Origin: Latrodectus hesperus
Lineage: Eukaryota > Arthropoda > Arachnida > Araneae > Theridiidae
Direction of reading: 5' to 3'
Assembly: GCA_037975125.1 (NCBI GenBank)
Contig: CM075853.1
Coordinates: 37,905,113-37,969,112, forward strand
DNA length: 64,000 nucleotides
Below the pieces are notes generated by a model that was given only the letters and a program-made list of their open reading frames with translations, was not told the origin of the DNA and searched no databases. Positions 12,961 to 27,070 of the stretch are shown here, piece by piece (position 1 is the stretch's first letter; each line of letters begins with the position of its first letter). A program made the position numbers and the translations under genes.

Positions 12961-13680
12961 TTTATGACTCATATAGACATCGGGATTTACAGGGAGGTCA
13001 CGCGCCCTCCAGCTAACCCCCGGGATTTGGAGAACAACATACCAGGGACGTGTAACACGTTAATATGCGTGTTGGCGAATTAATTGCCATGTACCGCACG
13101 TAGTAATTACCAGATTTAAAGCTCTTTTCGAGACATCGTGTTTTATTTCATTTCGAATCAAATTCCATCTCGCACCACCCCCGTCCTCTCCAGAGGGGGA
13201 GGCAGAGTCAAGGAATGGCCGCAGAGTGGGTTCTTTATGCAAATGGAATCATTCTGCCACAGAGTCGGCTTCGATTTCCGTTGCTGCAATTAGGCGGATG
13301 ATGGTGATCAATTTTAATGCCTGTTTTGTCACGCGATTTGGCGACTTGTTCGAATGCGATTTGTTTCTGTTAATACCGTTATTTTCTTCTGGGAGGGATT
13401 TTTCGCTCGAAATATGTACCTCCGTGACTGGCGTACTTGATGCGAGTCTAAACTCGTCGTAACGAATTACGCGTATATGGAGCACCCCGGAATGATGTGG
13501 GGGAGTTTTAATTTCAAGTTGATTGGCGGGGAGCTTAGAGCATGCCAATGTCGCCTTCCTCTTTTAAACCGTAAATCCTCACACCGTACATGCGATATTA
13601 TTCATCGTGCATGTCTGTCAGTTGGTTTCCGATGCATTAATGTAGTAAGTACGTTTTGTGAATGAGATATCCTTCGTGTG
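12961..13680. promoter_or_regulatory. GC-raised island, candidate conserved non-coding element
   Basis: About 700 bp of balanced composition with CpGs, sharply different from its flanks. It contains homeodomain-type cores (GTAATTACC about 13105, CAATTAGGCG about 13287, AATTTTAATG about 13310). Open frames exist on both strands (13226-13462 plus; 13249-13548 minus) but overlap head-on, match no family I know and have no persuasive splice pattern. I favour a regulatory or conserved non-coding element over an exon; cross-species alignment would settle it. Confidence 0.35.
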
Positions 13681-14536
13681 AGTCAGTAAAAGAAATGTAG
13701 TGTAAACCGGAGAGATTTATGTTTAGGTAATTACCGTTAATGTAAATTACTAAGCAATAGGACCCAGTTACCCTAAGTAATTAAGAAACTTATTGAAGAA
13801 TGTAAATAATTTTAAGTGATTTAAACAAAAACATCCTACGAATTATACTATGATATGCGAAATGTTTACATGAATCATTGCTGTGTTAAAAATGATCCAA
13901 ATAATGGATTTATGTCTACAATTTAAATTAAATTGAAGGATTCTCCGCTTGGAAACTTTCAATTGTACTTCTGTTTTTAAGTTGCTTGAATTGTTATGGG
14001 AAATACACTGTAAAATGTCATTTGGATAAGCATGATTTAATTAATTAAATTATTTTAGAACAATTTTGTGCTGTTAAGATTAGAAAAATGCTGCAAAAAT
14101 ATGTGCAATGTATAGATGAAACGTTATAAGTAAAATATAGTAATAAAACCCAAATTTATATATATTTTAAGGTTTGCTTCATTTCAACAAAAATGAAAAA
14201 ATTATATTTAAACATGAAAAACATTTCCGAAGACTTAATACAGCACTCAGAAGCAAAATTCTCTCTTTGTTGATCAATAAAAAATAGAAAGTATATTTCA
14301 GCGCTATGTAGATATATGATGCTATAGATTTTGTAAGTTTTCTACATTCCTTTTTTTGAAGTAAAAATAAATTTAATTTAGAACAATCAAAAAATCCTTC
14401 ATTAACTTCTTTTGGTTAGTTTAGAAAACCTTTAACAATTCTGTTTTGTGAACAGAATTATGTAAGACAACAGCATAATCAGAATATTAAAAAATACTGC
14501 TTAGAGCATATAAATAAAGGAATGTTTGCAAAATGC
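13681..14536. other. AT-rich spacer
   Basis: No gene or repeat recognised. Confidence 0.65.
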
Positions 14537-14736
14537 CTAACTAATGGCGGACTGGTTGGCGTCCCTAACTTCAAAGCAGTAGGTCATGGGTTCGAGTCCA
14601 GGTTCAGACATGGATGCTCCTATCTCTCAGTGTGGGCATTACTTTATCCCTTCACTATCTGGGCAAAGGTGGCACACCTACAGGGTGCCCCACTGCATAA
14701 AGATGCCATCCCACTCGCCTTTTGTAGCGTTGAATA
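14537..14736 (+). mobile_element. tRNA-derived SINE, possibly 3'-truncated
   Basis: An A-box-like TGGCGGACTGG (14545-14555) and an exact B box GGTTCGAGTCC (14589-14599) lie about 34 bp apart as in a tRNA. ACATGGATG follows at the same distance from the B box as in the SINEs at 15005, 21766 and 38150. The remaining 120 bp are GC-moderate and unlike the shared ACA-tailed 3' end, so this is another subfamily or a truncated copy. It is not an intact tRNA gene: no acceptor stem closes. No clear target-site duplication was found. Confidence 0.7.
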
Positions 14737-14843
14737 ATTATATCCTAGTGTAGCCAGTCATTAGAAAAAAATATTTGAAAGATGATCTTTTTTCTCAAAC
14801 CAATAAATATTTTATAAAATATAATAAGAGAATTTCTAGTGCT

Positions 14844-14973
<130 letters not shown>

Positions 14974-14990
14974 TTTGGTATTATATACTA

Positions 14991-15341
14991 AGATCATAAA
15001 TCATGCCGTCCAACTTATCTAGTGGTCAGTCTAGTGGTCAGCGTGCCTGACTGCAGATAAGGAGGTCCTGGGTTCGAATCCCGTTTCGGGCATGGATGTA
15101 CTTTTTTCTCTCCCTATCTATCCTGTCTTTGTCCTTTCCTTGTATGAATGAGGTGTGAAAGGTTGCTTTCCCTATAAACGGTTATTTACGGCATGTGTGT
15201 AGAGCAAAGTCGTACTTTCACCTTCATGGTGCTCTGATTAAAACGAAAGACGCTCCCAGTTGTCTTAAATTCGCATAGCCAAGTCATAGCAAGCTTTGCT
15301 TGTCCAAGTGTCATTAGTAACAACAACAGATCATAAATCAT
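14991..15341 (+). mobile_element. Young tRNA-Cys-like SINE with exact 14-bp duplication
   Basis: The duplication AGATCATAAATCAT is exact at 14991-15004 and 15328-15341; the body is 15005-15327 (323 bp). The head is tRNA-derived: GACTGCAGAT around the anticodon position resembles metazoan tRNA-Cys (GCA), and an exact B box GGTTCGAATCC sits at 15071-15081. The A-box region is tandemly duplicated: TCTAGTGGTCAG at 15018-15029 and again at 15030-15041. CATGGATG follows the B box. The last 135 bp are the tail shared with the SINEs at 12204 and 34041, ending in AACAACAACA. Perfect duplications suggest a fairly recent insertion. Confidence 0.9.
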
Positions 15342-17280
15342 AATTCTTTTGAATTTAATACTTAACCCCCAGTAAGCTTTTCACATTTGAATACAGTTTA
15401 AATATTCAAATATTTTCTTATTTGCTCTGTCTTATTATTTTTCTGTTCAAGTGAGAATTTCTAAAATGTTTAATGATGCTAAATAATGTATATTCCAAAT
15501 TAAAATATTATACGCCGAAATTATCTTTCATTTTTCCTATTCATGTTACACGCAGAAACGAAAAGGAGTCTTAGTCAATTATATGATAAAAAATATTATA
15601 ATTTAACCCGTGAAATAAAATATTTATATTTAAATATTATTATTTAATGAATGATGTATCAGTTAAAGAGTCCAAATTAGCATTTCTGGGAATACTTTTG
15701 CATATTCTCTTACAAAGTTGATTATTTAAAATAGTGATATAAAAAAGTTACTTCATTTTTATATAAAATTTACATGTTTTTTCGAAATTCGTTTCTCAGA
15801 AAGATTTTAATCGTGAAAATTTGACTTGATTAATTTATCTTTTGATAAAATTTTTAAAAAGCTTAATACTATAATTTCTTAATCCACAAAACTTATTTTG
15901 CAAGCGCTGTTAAAATTTATTTTGGGTTTCTACCCTAATAATATACTGATAATACAATAGGATTTGTTCTGAATCTATCCTTTTACATATATTTTTTGAG
16001 GTTAGAAATTCATTTATTCTTTTAATTTATGCTTCGTTAAATACCTACCGTTTTTACCAATGAAACCGAATATTTATAGTTATTTTAGATTCATCCCATT
16101 CAATGTGACTAGGGGAACGATCAGTTAAATATATTTGAGACACAACCTCAGATAATCTAGAGCTTTCTTCTTAAATTGATAAGTACCTGAAATAACAAGC
16201 GCCTTGGAAGAAATGTTAGCTATCTTGTTCTCTTTTTTTTCAAGCTATCGTTGTTAGACATAAAGCACATTTATCATACTTTTCTATTTAAACTGTAATA
16301 ACAATTCAATGTATCATTATATACAAAGCGATGAATAATTTGAGATTGAATATGTCTTATCAAAATGATAGTCTTCGGTGGCTTCGTAATTAGAACAATT
16401 TTACATTATTAGACCTATCGTAATGTCACTGTATAAGATTATGCATCTAATATTTTCTTTAATTATCTTAGGTTGACATTGTCCTAAAATGTCAGAAATA
16501 ATTTGATGTATATTTAGATAATTAGGATGCTTACTTATATTAATTAATAACATAGCACATTTTCATTGCAAGAATTTTTAAAATTTTACTTATGTTATAA
16601 TTTACTATTTATTAATAAATATATTACTTTTTACAATTTTCGTAAAAAATTCAGAAAGTATACTTGAAACTAATTTCATTCATATCATCTTAAAAAGAAA
16701 GTCATTATTTTCTTAGAAATGTTATTTTAATTTAAAAAATAATCTTGTTATCTATTAATAGCTTGAAATAAATAACTAATATGTATTCAAATAGTTAAAT
16801 ATTTCAATAACATTGTGAAATTAATCATTTTTAACTAGATAAATAAATTAAATTTAATGGGATGAAAAGTAGTTTATTAGTTGTAACGTATAATTTCTTT
16901 ATAAAAAAAACTTTCTAGCTACTAATCAAAATAAAATTTATAAAAAAATTAACAAATAAAAAAATATTTCAATACAATGATAAAATCTATATAAATCTCC
17001 AAATTTTGCAAACCAAATTAAATTAAAAATTTGAAATTTATTAACAAGAATTTTATTTTCGTCAAATGTCTCTATAAAAAATTAATTAAGAAAATAAAGT
17101 AATAAATAACTGTGAACAAAAAAATTTCTTCTCAATTTTATTTAAACATATTATTATGATAAAAATAACAAATGCAATAAAGAAACGCACATAAATAAAG
17201 TGAGAAAGTAGAATCAATATTAATTTTTCAACGGAAATATGAAAATTCAGGAAAATCGCTTACATTTTCTCAGTATTCCT
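15342..17280. other. AT-rich spacer
   Basis: No gene, RNA or repeat recognised across nearly 2 kb; very AT-rich from about 16,500. Confidence 0.65.
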
Positions 17281-17420
17281 TCCATGTGACTGTAACCATG
17301 ACAGGAAATTAGTCGGCGCACACCCTCTCGCTCAACGGAAAGCAATACATTGTATTCAGCACATGTGTACCAATTTTCCCTGTAATTGCTTCGCAGGAAG
17401 AAACGATTGCGACGACATTT
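17281..17420. promoter_or_regulatory. Small GC-raised island
   Basis: About 140 bp with CpGs (GTCGGCGCAC, CTCGCTCAACGG, GCGACGAC) inside AT-rich DNA, similar in character to the larger islands. The open frame that begins here (17363-17650) runs into low-complexity T-rich sequence and is not convincing. Confidence 0.25.
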
Positions 17421-19360
17421 TCAAATGGAAAAACGTTTTTTTTTTCATTTCTTTTTATTTTACTATGCTTAATTCATTAACCTGTAAAAATAGCAAGTTG
17501 AGAAAAAATAAACCAACTCTTTTTCAAATTTTTTTATCCAATCCCTTTAAAAAATTTTTTTTCCAGTTTTCATTAAAATTTTACGACACGTTAAAAGAAA
17601 CTGTTGTAGTTTTTAATTTAATTAGAATTCTAATACCAGTAATTCAATAATGAATTTTGATGTGAAATTTATGGTGACCGTGAAATGTCGCCCTATTTCT
17701 GATCTGACATTCATTAAGTGTTTGTTGCATGATAATTTATAGACACACTTATTTAATGATTATATTTTCATTAAATAAATAACATTCGATTATGTAAATT
17801 ATGTGAAAAATAGAATACCAAATTTGATGTTTAATTGTACATTTCCCAGTATAGGGTTAATCTTACAAAATTGTTAAAAGTATTAATGAAATAATAAAAA
17901 AATGACTTAATTAGTGGATCAGAAATGCAAAACCTTTTAAATTCATAAAATAAATGAAACTCATATTTAAACTGTAGAAGACAATTTAATTTAAATATTT
18001 AATTTTATACATGATAGTGATTTCTTCTTTTTAAATGTTACTATGCAATTTAACATAAAGTTTTAGAAATGTATATAAACACAATGATATAATGAGAACA
18101 ACTGATGTATTAATTGAAGCATCAATTACTGTGTTTATGGACACTGAATAAATAATAATACGGAACGATAATTAAATGCACGTAAATTATTTCCAATAAT
18201 AAAAATTATACAGAAAAAAAGAATAGGAAAAGCAGAAAAAGTTTTAAATGTGTAAGAAATTTCTCCATATTATTTCAACAAATATTTCTGCAGTTTTGAA
18301 GAAGAGAAGTTATTTTAAATTGTGGTAAAAATAATGATTATTGGGAGCCATTTTTTTCAATGTTAAAAAAATAATTGTTCATTCACGTGAAAAGAATTGG
18401 GAAAATAAATCTTGTTTTCTATGAAAATGATCTGTATCATTATAGTTTAAAACATTTTCAACGTTTTATTATTTGGAAACATCTGTAAAAATCAAGCAAT
18501 CTGCTCTCATACTACCATATTTTAATGCTCTGAACATATTTCATCGTAGTATTGTTTCTCAAATAAATATATTGACGAAATCGAATCATCTGTTCTAAAT
18601 GTATCAGAAAGTATTTCAAGTGGTTTGTGATTCAATAAAATGAGTTCACTCTAGAGAAAGCTACAAAAGTAGTAAACATAAATATTAATTTGCATAATAT
18701 TAATTGTAAATGATTCACATGCTTTGATATTACAAAAATTTGTAAATTTGAATTTATTGCTCAAATTTAACAAAATCTGTTAACTCGTAAATAATAGCAT
18801 ATACTATTAGCATGTTAATGGACAATAAATCAATTGAATTTTAAATACCTACTTTATGTCATCTTTAAAATAATCCTTTTTATCAAATTTTCCTTTATTA
18901 AATTGGTATTGAAAAATTTTTTTAAGGTGAATGTAAACATATTGCACTAAAAGGAGACATTTTTACATTCTATAAACAATATTTTAATGTTCTAAATCTA
19001 TTTTTGAAGATCTAAATCCACTTTTGCATTTTAGGGAAAAAAAATGGCTATTAAAGTAAGTTCAACATTTCTGCATTTTTCGCCAAATAAAGCCATTTAT
19101 GACATTTAAGATTTTTTACTAATAATTTTTTTGTCTATGCTTTTTGCATCGTTTACTTTTTATAGTTTCCCTTTAACATTCATTAAAAGCTCCCCTTCTA
19201 AGCAACCGCATTGATTTGAAATGCAAAGAGAAAGTAGCTTTTCAGTGTCCACAAAACTTGAATTAATGCATTTATTTCAATAGCATTTAATAAAGTCAAA
19301 GAGAAAGAGTAAATAAACTGCAAATACTAATTTAAAAATCATAATTTCACAGCTAGTGGT
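17421..19360. other. AT-rich spacer
   Basis: No gene or repeat recognised. Confidence 0.65.
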
Positions 19361-19660
19361 CTTAACACCAATAAGATTCAGTAGGGTGCGCCAGCCTTTC
19401 TATTATTATCCTGGATAGGAAAAGAGTAATAGGAAGAAAGGATACCAAACTGGGAGGGAGGATCAAAATTGGGGGGAAATGATAATAATAAAAAAATGCC
19501 GAAATCGCGTGATCGCGGCACGCGACCACCGCCTTTGAAGGGCGTCGTGTGTGTGACCGCTTCCCCTTCTCTTCCAAACTAATGACAAGGTGTAGCCGCG
19601 GTAACGCCTTACCGGGTCGTGTGCCACCTTTCTTAAAAACCTACTTAAGTTGACTCTGAA
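19361..19660. promoter_or_regulatory. GC-raised island with CpG cluster
   Basis: The centre (about 19497-19620) holds dense CpGs (ATCGCGTGATCGCGGCACGC, CGCGGTAACG). On the minus strand the words around 19609 read CCCGGTAAGG, a possible splice donor. The minus frame 19362-19577 shows no domain. It could be a promoter or conserved element; evidence is compositional only. Confidence 0.3.
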
Positions 19661-19899
19661 GGAAAAAAGAAGAGGCGTTAAGTGTTTTATTTTTTTTTCG
19701 CCCCAACAGTGATGAGTTACTACTTACAGACTGGGCGCTGAAAAGAAAAAAAAGATTGCTCAATTTCTTTCGCTTTGTTTTTTTCTCTACAGGGAAACTG
19801 CTTTTTTTAATAGTATAGATTTTGTACAGCAGCTTATAATTGAGTAAAAAACATTGTAATACTATTTTTCTATTTGTATCTAACATCGCTCTAATATCA

Positions 19900-21765
<1,866 letters not shown>

Positions 21766-21960
21766 AGGACGAGCTGGCAGTCGAATGATTAGAGCTCGTG
21801 CCTTCAGTTCAACAGTTCGTGGGTTCGAAACCCTCTTTGGGTATGAATGTTTGTAGTGGCTCGTTATCCACTTTAAACCGTAGATCTCTGTCTAATTAGC
21901 CTTCGTGTGCAATAAATGACCGTTGAGCTAGAAATCATAGAACTTGGCACATATATATTA
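21766..21960 (+). mobile_element. tRNA-derived SINE
   Basis: An A-box-like stretch near 21772 (GAGCTGGCAGTCG) and a good B box GGTTCGAAACC (21832-21842) are followed, at the spacing seen in the other SINE heads, by GTATGAATG. The remaining 110 bp do not match the ACA-tailed 3' end. A decayed relative lies at 55508-55565. The 3' boundary is approximate and I found no target-site duplication. Confidence 0.65.
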
Positions 21961-22150
21961 ACAAAAATATTTTTTAGCATAAAAGACTCAGTCTTCTAAA
22001 ATATTTCGAATCTCAGAAAAGTTACCAAAAATTAAGTAACATGAATTTTCACATATTTTGCAATTTTAAGGTACTGATGAATTATTTAATTAACGAAATA
22101 ACTTATAGAACATCGAAAAACAAATGTAAATCTCATTCCGAGATATTCTA

Positions 22151-22570
22151 AGTTACAAAGCAAATCCCACAAAAGCAGACGATATGTCAGCCAACGTCAG
22201 GTGATGCCAAAAGACAAATGAGTTAAAGTATAAATATTCATTTTTTAATTAAAACTCCGTGTCACGCTGACGAAACTACCTTTTCTCCCTGCAGTATTTA
22301 ATGAAGCAAATGATAATCTCCAACGAATGGGATTATATTTGCTCTTCCTGTTGATTATTTTAACGATAGAGAGTGAAATATAAAAAAAAGAACTGCTCAA
22401 CATATTTCTGTGCAGACGACATTCACTCCCCAAAGCTTTTGATGAACTTTTGAAATAAGCCGTCATTGCTGAAAATTCCTTGCTGAATTTCCAATTCAAT
22501 TTTCCCTTATTTAATTTCCAGCTCGCTTTCAATAATTCATGGGTTCTGTTATAACATTATTTCCCATGGG
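22151..22570. promoter_or_regulatory. GC-raised island, candidate conserved non-coding element
   Basis: About 400 bp of mixed composition with CpGs (CAACGTCAGG, GTCACGCTGACG, GCAGACGAC). The minus frame 22245-22532 (95 codons) matches no family known to me and has an implausible mixture of residues. A regulatory or conserved element is the most likely reading. Confidence 0.25.
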
Positions 22571-24172
22571 TTTATACTCAACTCGAACTCCCCCCTTTAT
22601 AACCTTTCACTAATTTTAGACTAATTTGTAGTCATTTGTATGAATTTTTTAAACAAATTTCTGTGAATTCTTTTTCAAAAGTAGTGATTTTTCTTTTCTG
22701 TTATTTTTTTTTTCAGAAGTAGAAAAGGTTTTCAAATCTCATAGGTTTGAAGATGTTTCACTTTTTTTTAATCATTTTTCTTGTTTTCCAGAAAAAAAAA
22801 CTTTGCGCAAAAATATGCATTGTTTAATTATTATTTTTTCTTTCTTTTCTCGCTAAATGAGTTATCCAATTTGAGATATACCTTGGGAAAAGGAAGGAAA
22901 TGAAGAAAAAGGTGAAAGTAGAAATTTATTTATTTCTTCTATTCTTTTGAAATAACAAGAGACATAATTAGAGAGGAAAATTTTACTGTAATTATGAGTT
23001 AATATTAAATAAAAAAATGTATGCATTTTTGTAGATTTTTGTTGACAGTTATTTACAGAGCAATTTCGTTTTGATGAAAAAAGAGAAATGAATCGCCAAA
23101 AATGATGAAAACTTTGTCAAAAAATATATATATATATACTTTAACATTTGATTTAATTTTTCATAATCTGTTTCACCTTTTAAGCATGTTTAAAAGTAAT
23201 CTCATATTTGCATATATGAAAACTTAGGAAATTCCCAATTCAAAAGTAAGATAAGTGATACTGTAAAAATGCGAGATGTTTTGCTCAATTTGTTCAAATA
23301 AATTAAAAGTTAAAACACAGGAAAGATAGATTTATGTGTGTGGTTGTGACTAAAGATTAAAAACTCTAAAATGATAATAAAATTATGTGAAAATATTCTG
23401 TATTTTTTTCATGTAACGAATTATACAAAATATTTCAATAATTTTTCCACTCATTAGAATTTTTAATTTTTGATCACACCTACACACGTTAATCCATGTT
23501 TCCCATTTAACTTACGGCATTAATATTAGTTACATAATTCTTATGTACCCAATGAGTAAAATAAAAACTTTTCTCTGTTTTAATTATTTTTAAAAAACAA
23601 ACATTTCAGCTCTATTACCAAATAGAAAATACTTTTCCAAATATATGTGTGTCTTAAAATAATATGAGTGTCTTAAAATTTTACCGAAGTCCGGTATATT
23701 ATTTTTAACTGATTATTACTTTTTCTTTGGTAATCAGTTCATAGCACATTTTGCAATATCACATAAAGGGTTACCATATTCTAAGCAGGATTATTGATTG
23801 ATTTACCAATTATTGTCTTAATAAATTTTTAAGTTTTTTATATGTGTTCGATTAATGATACTCTCCACAACAGCCATTTAAATATTTGTATGGTGTGATA
23901 TCGGAAACATAAAGCAATATATTTTATTCCATGAGTTGAATTTAATTCGTGAAATACCACCAGGCCAAAATTCTTTGTATTTATAAAATAAATATGATAG
24001 AAAATCATATTTATTTTATAAAAAATAACAGAATTTTTTCTCCTATTCAATAACAAACTGAGTGCAACTGAGCTCCGAAATTCATGATCTTATATTTGAA
24101 ATATTCTAAAACTATTAACAAATTTATTTTTAAGCATTTATGTCGGAATAAATATATCGTTTTCTTTTATAA
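22571..24172. other. AT-rich spacer
   Basis: Includes a short (TA) run at about 23125-23139 and a small hairpin, AACTGATTA / TAATCAGTT, around 23706-23741. No gene recognised. Confidence 0.6.
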
Positions 24173-24257
24173 CATCTTTCTCAAAAATTCATTCTCAAAT
24201 TCATAGTCAATTGAATTTTTGAGAAAGACACAAAAATTCATCTTTCTCAAAAATTCA
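24173..24257. repeat. Three-copy inverted and direct repeat
   Basis: The 16-mer CTTTCTCAAAAATTCA occurs at 24176-24191, inverted at 24212-24227, and again directly at 24242-24257. The direct copies share 19 bases (CATCTTTCTCAAAAATTCA). The first two form a perfect 16-bp stem with a 20-bp loop. Probably a local slippage or template-switch duplication. Confidence 0.9.
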
Positions 24258-26780
24258 AAAAAAGTATACCAGTTTCCTTTTTTTTTTTCGTTTTTTTCGT
24301 TAGCATAACCAAAAACTTAAAATTTTAGAAATAAAATATTTTAAACATTTTTGTTTTCCTTTTTACTTGATAAATATAATAAAATTCAAAGATTATATAT
24401 TGTAGTGAAGATATTGAGAATAATTTAAATATATTTAAAATATCGTGTAAACTAAATACTATTTAAATGTGATAGGAAAGTAATATAAAAATTTTATAAA
24501 AACATATAATTATTAGGTTATTTATATCTTTGGACGTAATTAGTCCTCATCGACTTAAGATGGCTGATCTAGAATAATTATCCACAAATTTCATTGTAGT
24601 TGATAAGAAATGTACAAATTCAAAAGAAATTTTATTACCTTAAAGATGTTTTCGTATACAGATGGCCTGGTAAGTAAAGGCATCATTTTGGGAAAAGGAA
24701 GGTAGAAACTTTACTTCTATTTCTGACACAACTGAAAACTATTTTCTCGAGAAGGCACAGACATGCTAATCATCTCGTAGGGTACCTCTGATGTGGTGTA
24801 GAAATGGGAGAAGAATGTCAGACCAAAAATCGACCTAGTCGCTTGACCATGGTACAAAATCGCATGGTGATTTACTGTGTTTAACGGCTTTCATTATCAG
24901 GAACAGCATATTAAACATGTTTTTCAATAATCCAGAATTTAGATTTCCTTGTTCAAAAAGAAATTTTTTATAAGAATAGGATTCAGTTTATTTCTAATAT
25001 TATATATTACATAATATGATTTAGCATCTTCCTTTCTCGCATCAAAAATGTTCGAAATAATATAATGATATAGTAATGTACAATTAATTGTAAAAGAAAC
25101 AGTAATTGAAATATTGTAAATATATAAATTTAAATTGTGTAAAATGCCTTTACATTTTCTTTTTCCTTATTTGATAATTTATTAATATCTTGCATTTTCA
25201 AATAAAATATTGTTTACCTTTCTTGAACTTCCTCTATAAAGTATTCAATGTCAAAACAATAGTTTAATTATGTTTGTAAAATTAATTTAAAGTCAAAAAT
25301 ATTTTATATTACATGGTACTTCCGGGTTTTAGAGGTATGGCAGACATAAGGCAATGTCAAAATCACTAGAAGCGATATCCACTGATGAAACATTTCTTAA
25401 TTCGATCTGCGTTAAAATATGTGAAATACATATGGATGTGAAAAATATTTTTTATTTACTTTTTTTTGTTGGAATAAATATATATCATTGCTTTCATTTG
25501 CAACGGCATGATTCTCTTTTAGTTTATATTTGAAATTAATACCTAAATTATTTATTTATTTGTTATTAATTTTTTATTTGTTAAAATACCTAAATTATTT
25601 ATTTCAATAATGATAAGTTTACTTTCTAATGGAATGTTTTATAATTAAATAATTCGCATTTATAAAAATAGTATTCTTCTTTACAATTTTCTTATAAAAT
25701 TTCTTATAAGCAGAATTTATAAGAAAATTAAGGACAGCGTTATTAAATTTCTATTTTCTTTTAAATATCTTGACACATTTTTACAAAAAAATTTATGCAG
25801 AGAAGAAATTATAACGTAAATTAATTACGTCATACATGAATATCATATACAAATGTAAAAATATATAATATATCCAATAACATCTATGAGAGAATATTTT
25901 ACTGATAACCATGAATTCCTTTAAATTTATTCATTTTTTATTATCTATTTATTTATTTATTTTCGCTTTGTATCTCATTACTATACAAACCATAGAATAT
26001 CAAAAATAAATAAATAATAAAAGACAGTCACTTTGCAAAGCTTTCATAAACTTTTACTTGCGAGCAATCAACTGAAGATATTTTACTGACCTATATTTTA
26101 AAAATATAAAAATTTATTAATTTTGAATTTAAATTTTGAGACTCACTTAATATAATTGTTATAATAATATATAAAAAAAAACAAAAAATTCATCAGTAAT
26201 ATAAGCATAAAGATCGACTATAAAATTTTGTACAGTAAAATTTCCAAAAGTAATGAAAATTGCAATTTCAAATCCATTATTATTTTATAATTTAAATTCC
26301 AAATATTATAAGAGTTATTATTTAATTATATATTTAGAAATAAAGTAAGAAAATTTTGTAAAAGTAAGAAAATTTTGATTGACCTTTTAGGCTAGAGTAT
26401 AATAAGTGAATCTCATAATGTAACTAAAGAGATCACTAATTTTTTATTTATATTTATTTTTGAACACCTAAATTTTCAGATTATTTGATATTTTTGTGAA
26501 AGTAATTTTTAATTTATCAGTTTCATTTTAAACGCTGTATCAATAAATTATGCTCCTTTTATCTGCATAGATATTTTTAAATGTAAGAAACAATATTACA
26601 AGTTCTATCAATATTGCAGGAAAAGGCTAAATACTAAAAATAAATTGTGTCGTTAAATTGCCTTAAAAGCATTAATAAAATATAATTAAAATTTTAGTTT
26701 GTATATAGCCCCTCTCCATGCTTAACATTAAAGCTAGAATGGTAGGATCTAGAAAAATATCAGTTTTTCAATTTGAAAAT
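24258..26780. other. AT-rich spacer with one mixed-composition patch
   Basis: The patch at about 24655-24900 is less AT-rich and may be an unrecognised old repeat; no tRNA-like head or coding frame is visible. The rest is featureless. Confidence 0.55.
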
Positions 26781-27070
26781 GATGAAAAACGAACCAGTTA
26801 TCAGTGTCGTATAAGCATTACTCTCTGCCACAAGAAAACGACTACGGAGTGAGAGACAGTGGGGGGGGGAGAAAGACAAAGATTGCATACAAGGGTGAAA
26901 AAAATCTTTCGGAGCTTTTTTTTTCCTCGACGGCGTCACGTCGTAATTAGCGAAACCCGCTAAACGTTTCGCGCTAATAACAATATGAAGCAAAAGAGCG
27001 CACGAGTCGGAAACAATGACGGTCGCTTATCTCGGAACTTTCTGCCTATTTGCGCATGCGTCAGAAATAA
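26781..27070. promoter_or_regulatory. GC-raised island with NRF1-like palindrome
   Basis: CpG-dense core at about 26928-27062 with TGCGCATGCGTC (27051-27062), one base off the NRF1 consensus, and GTAATTAGCG (26943-26952), a homeodomain-type core repeated exactly at 56155-56164. A G8-9 run occurs near 26863. The minus frames here (26760-26993, 27027-27287) are low-complexity and not credible proteins. A candidate promoter or enhancer. Confidence 0.35.

Noticed and set aside
13226..13548. Opposed open frames of 78 and 99 codons in the 13-kb island
   Set aside because: They overlap on opposite strands, match no family and reflect the raised GC content lowering stop frequency.
15010..15095. Possible functional tRNA-Cys gene
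   Set aside because: B box and anticodon region resemble tRNA-Cys, but the A box is doubled, the acceptor stem does not pair and the sequence continues into a SINE tail bounded by a target-site duplication.
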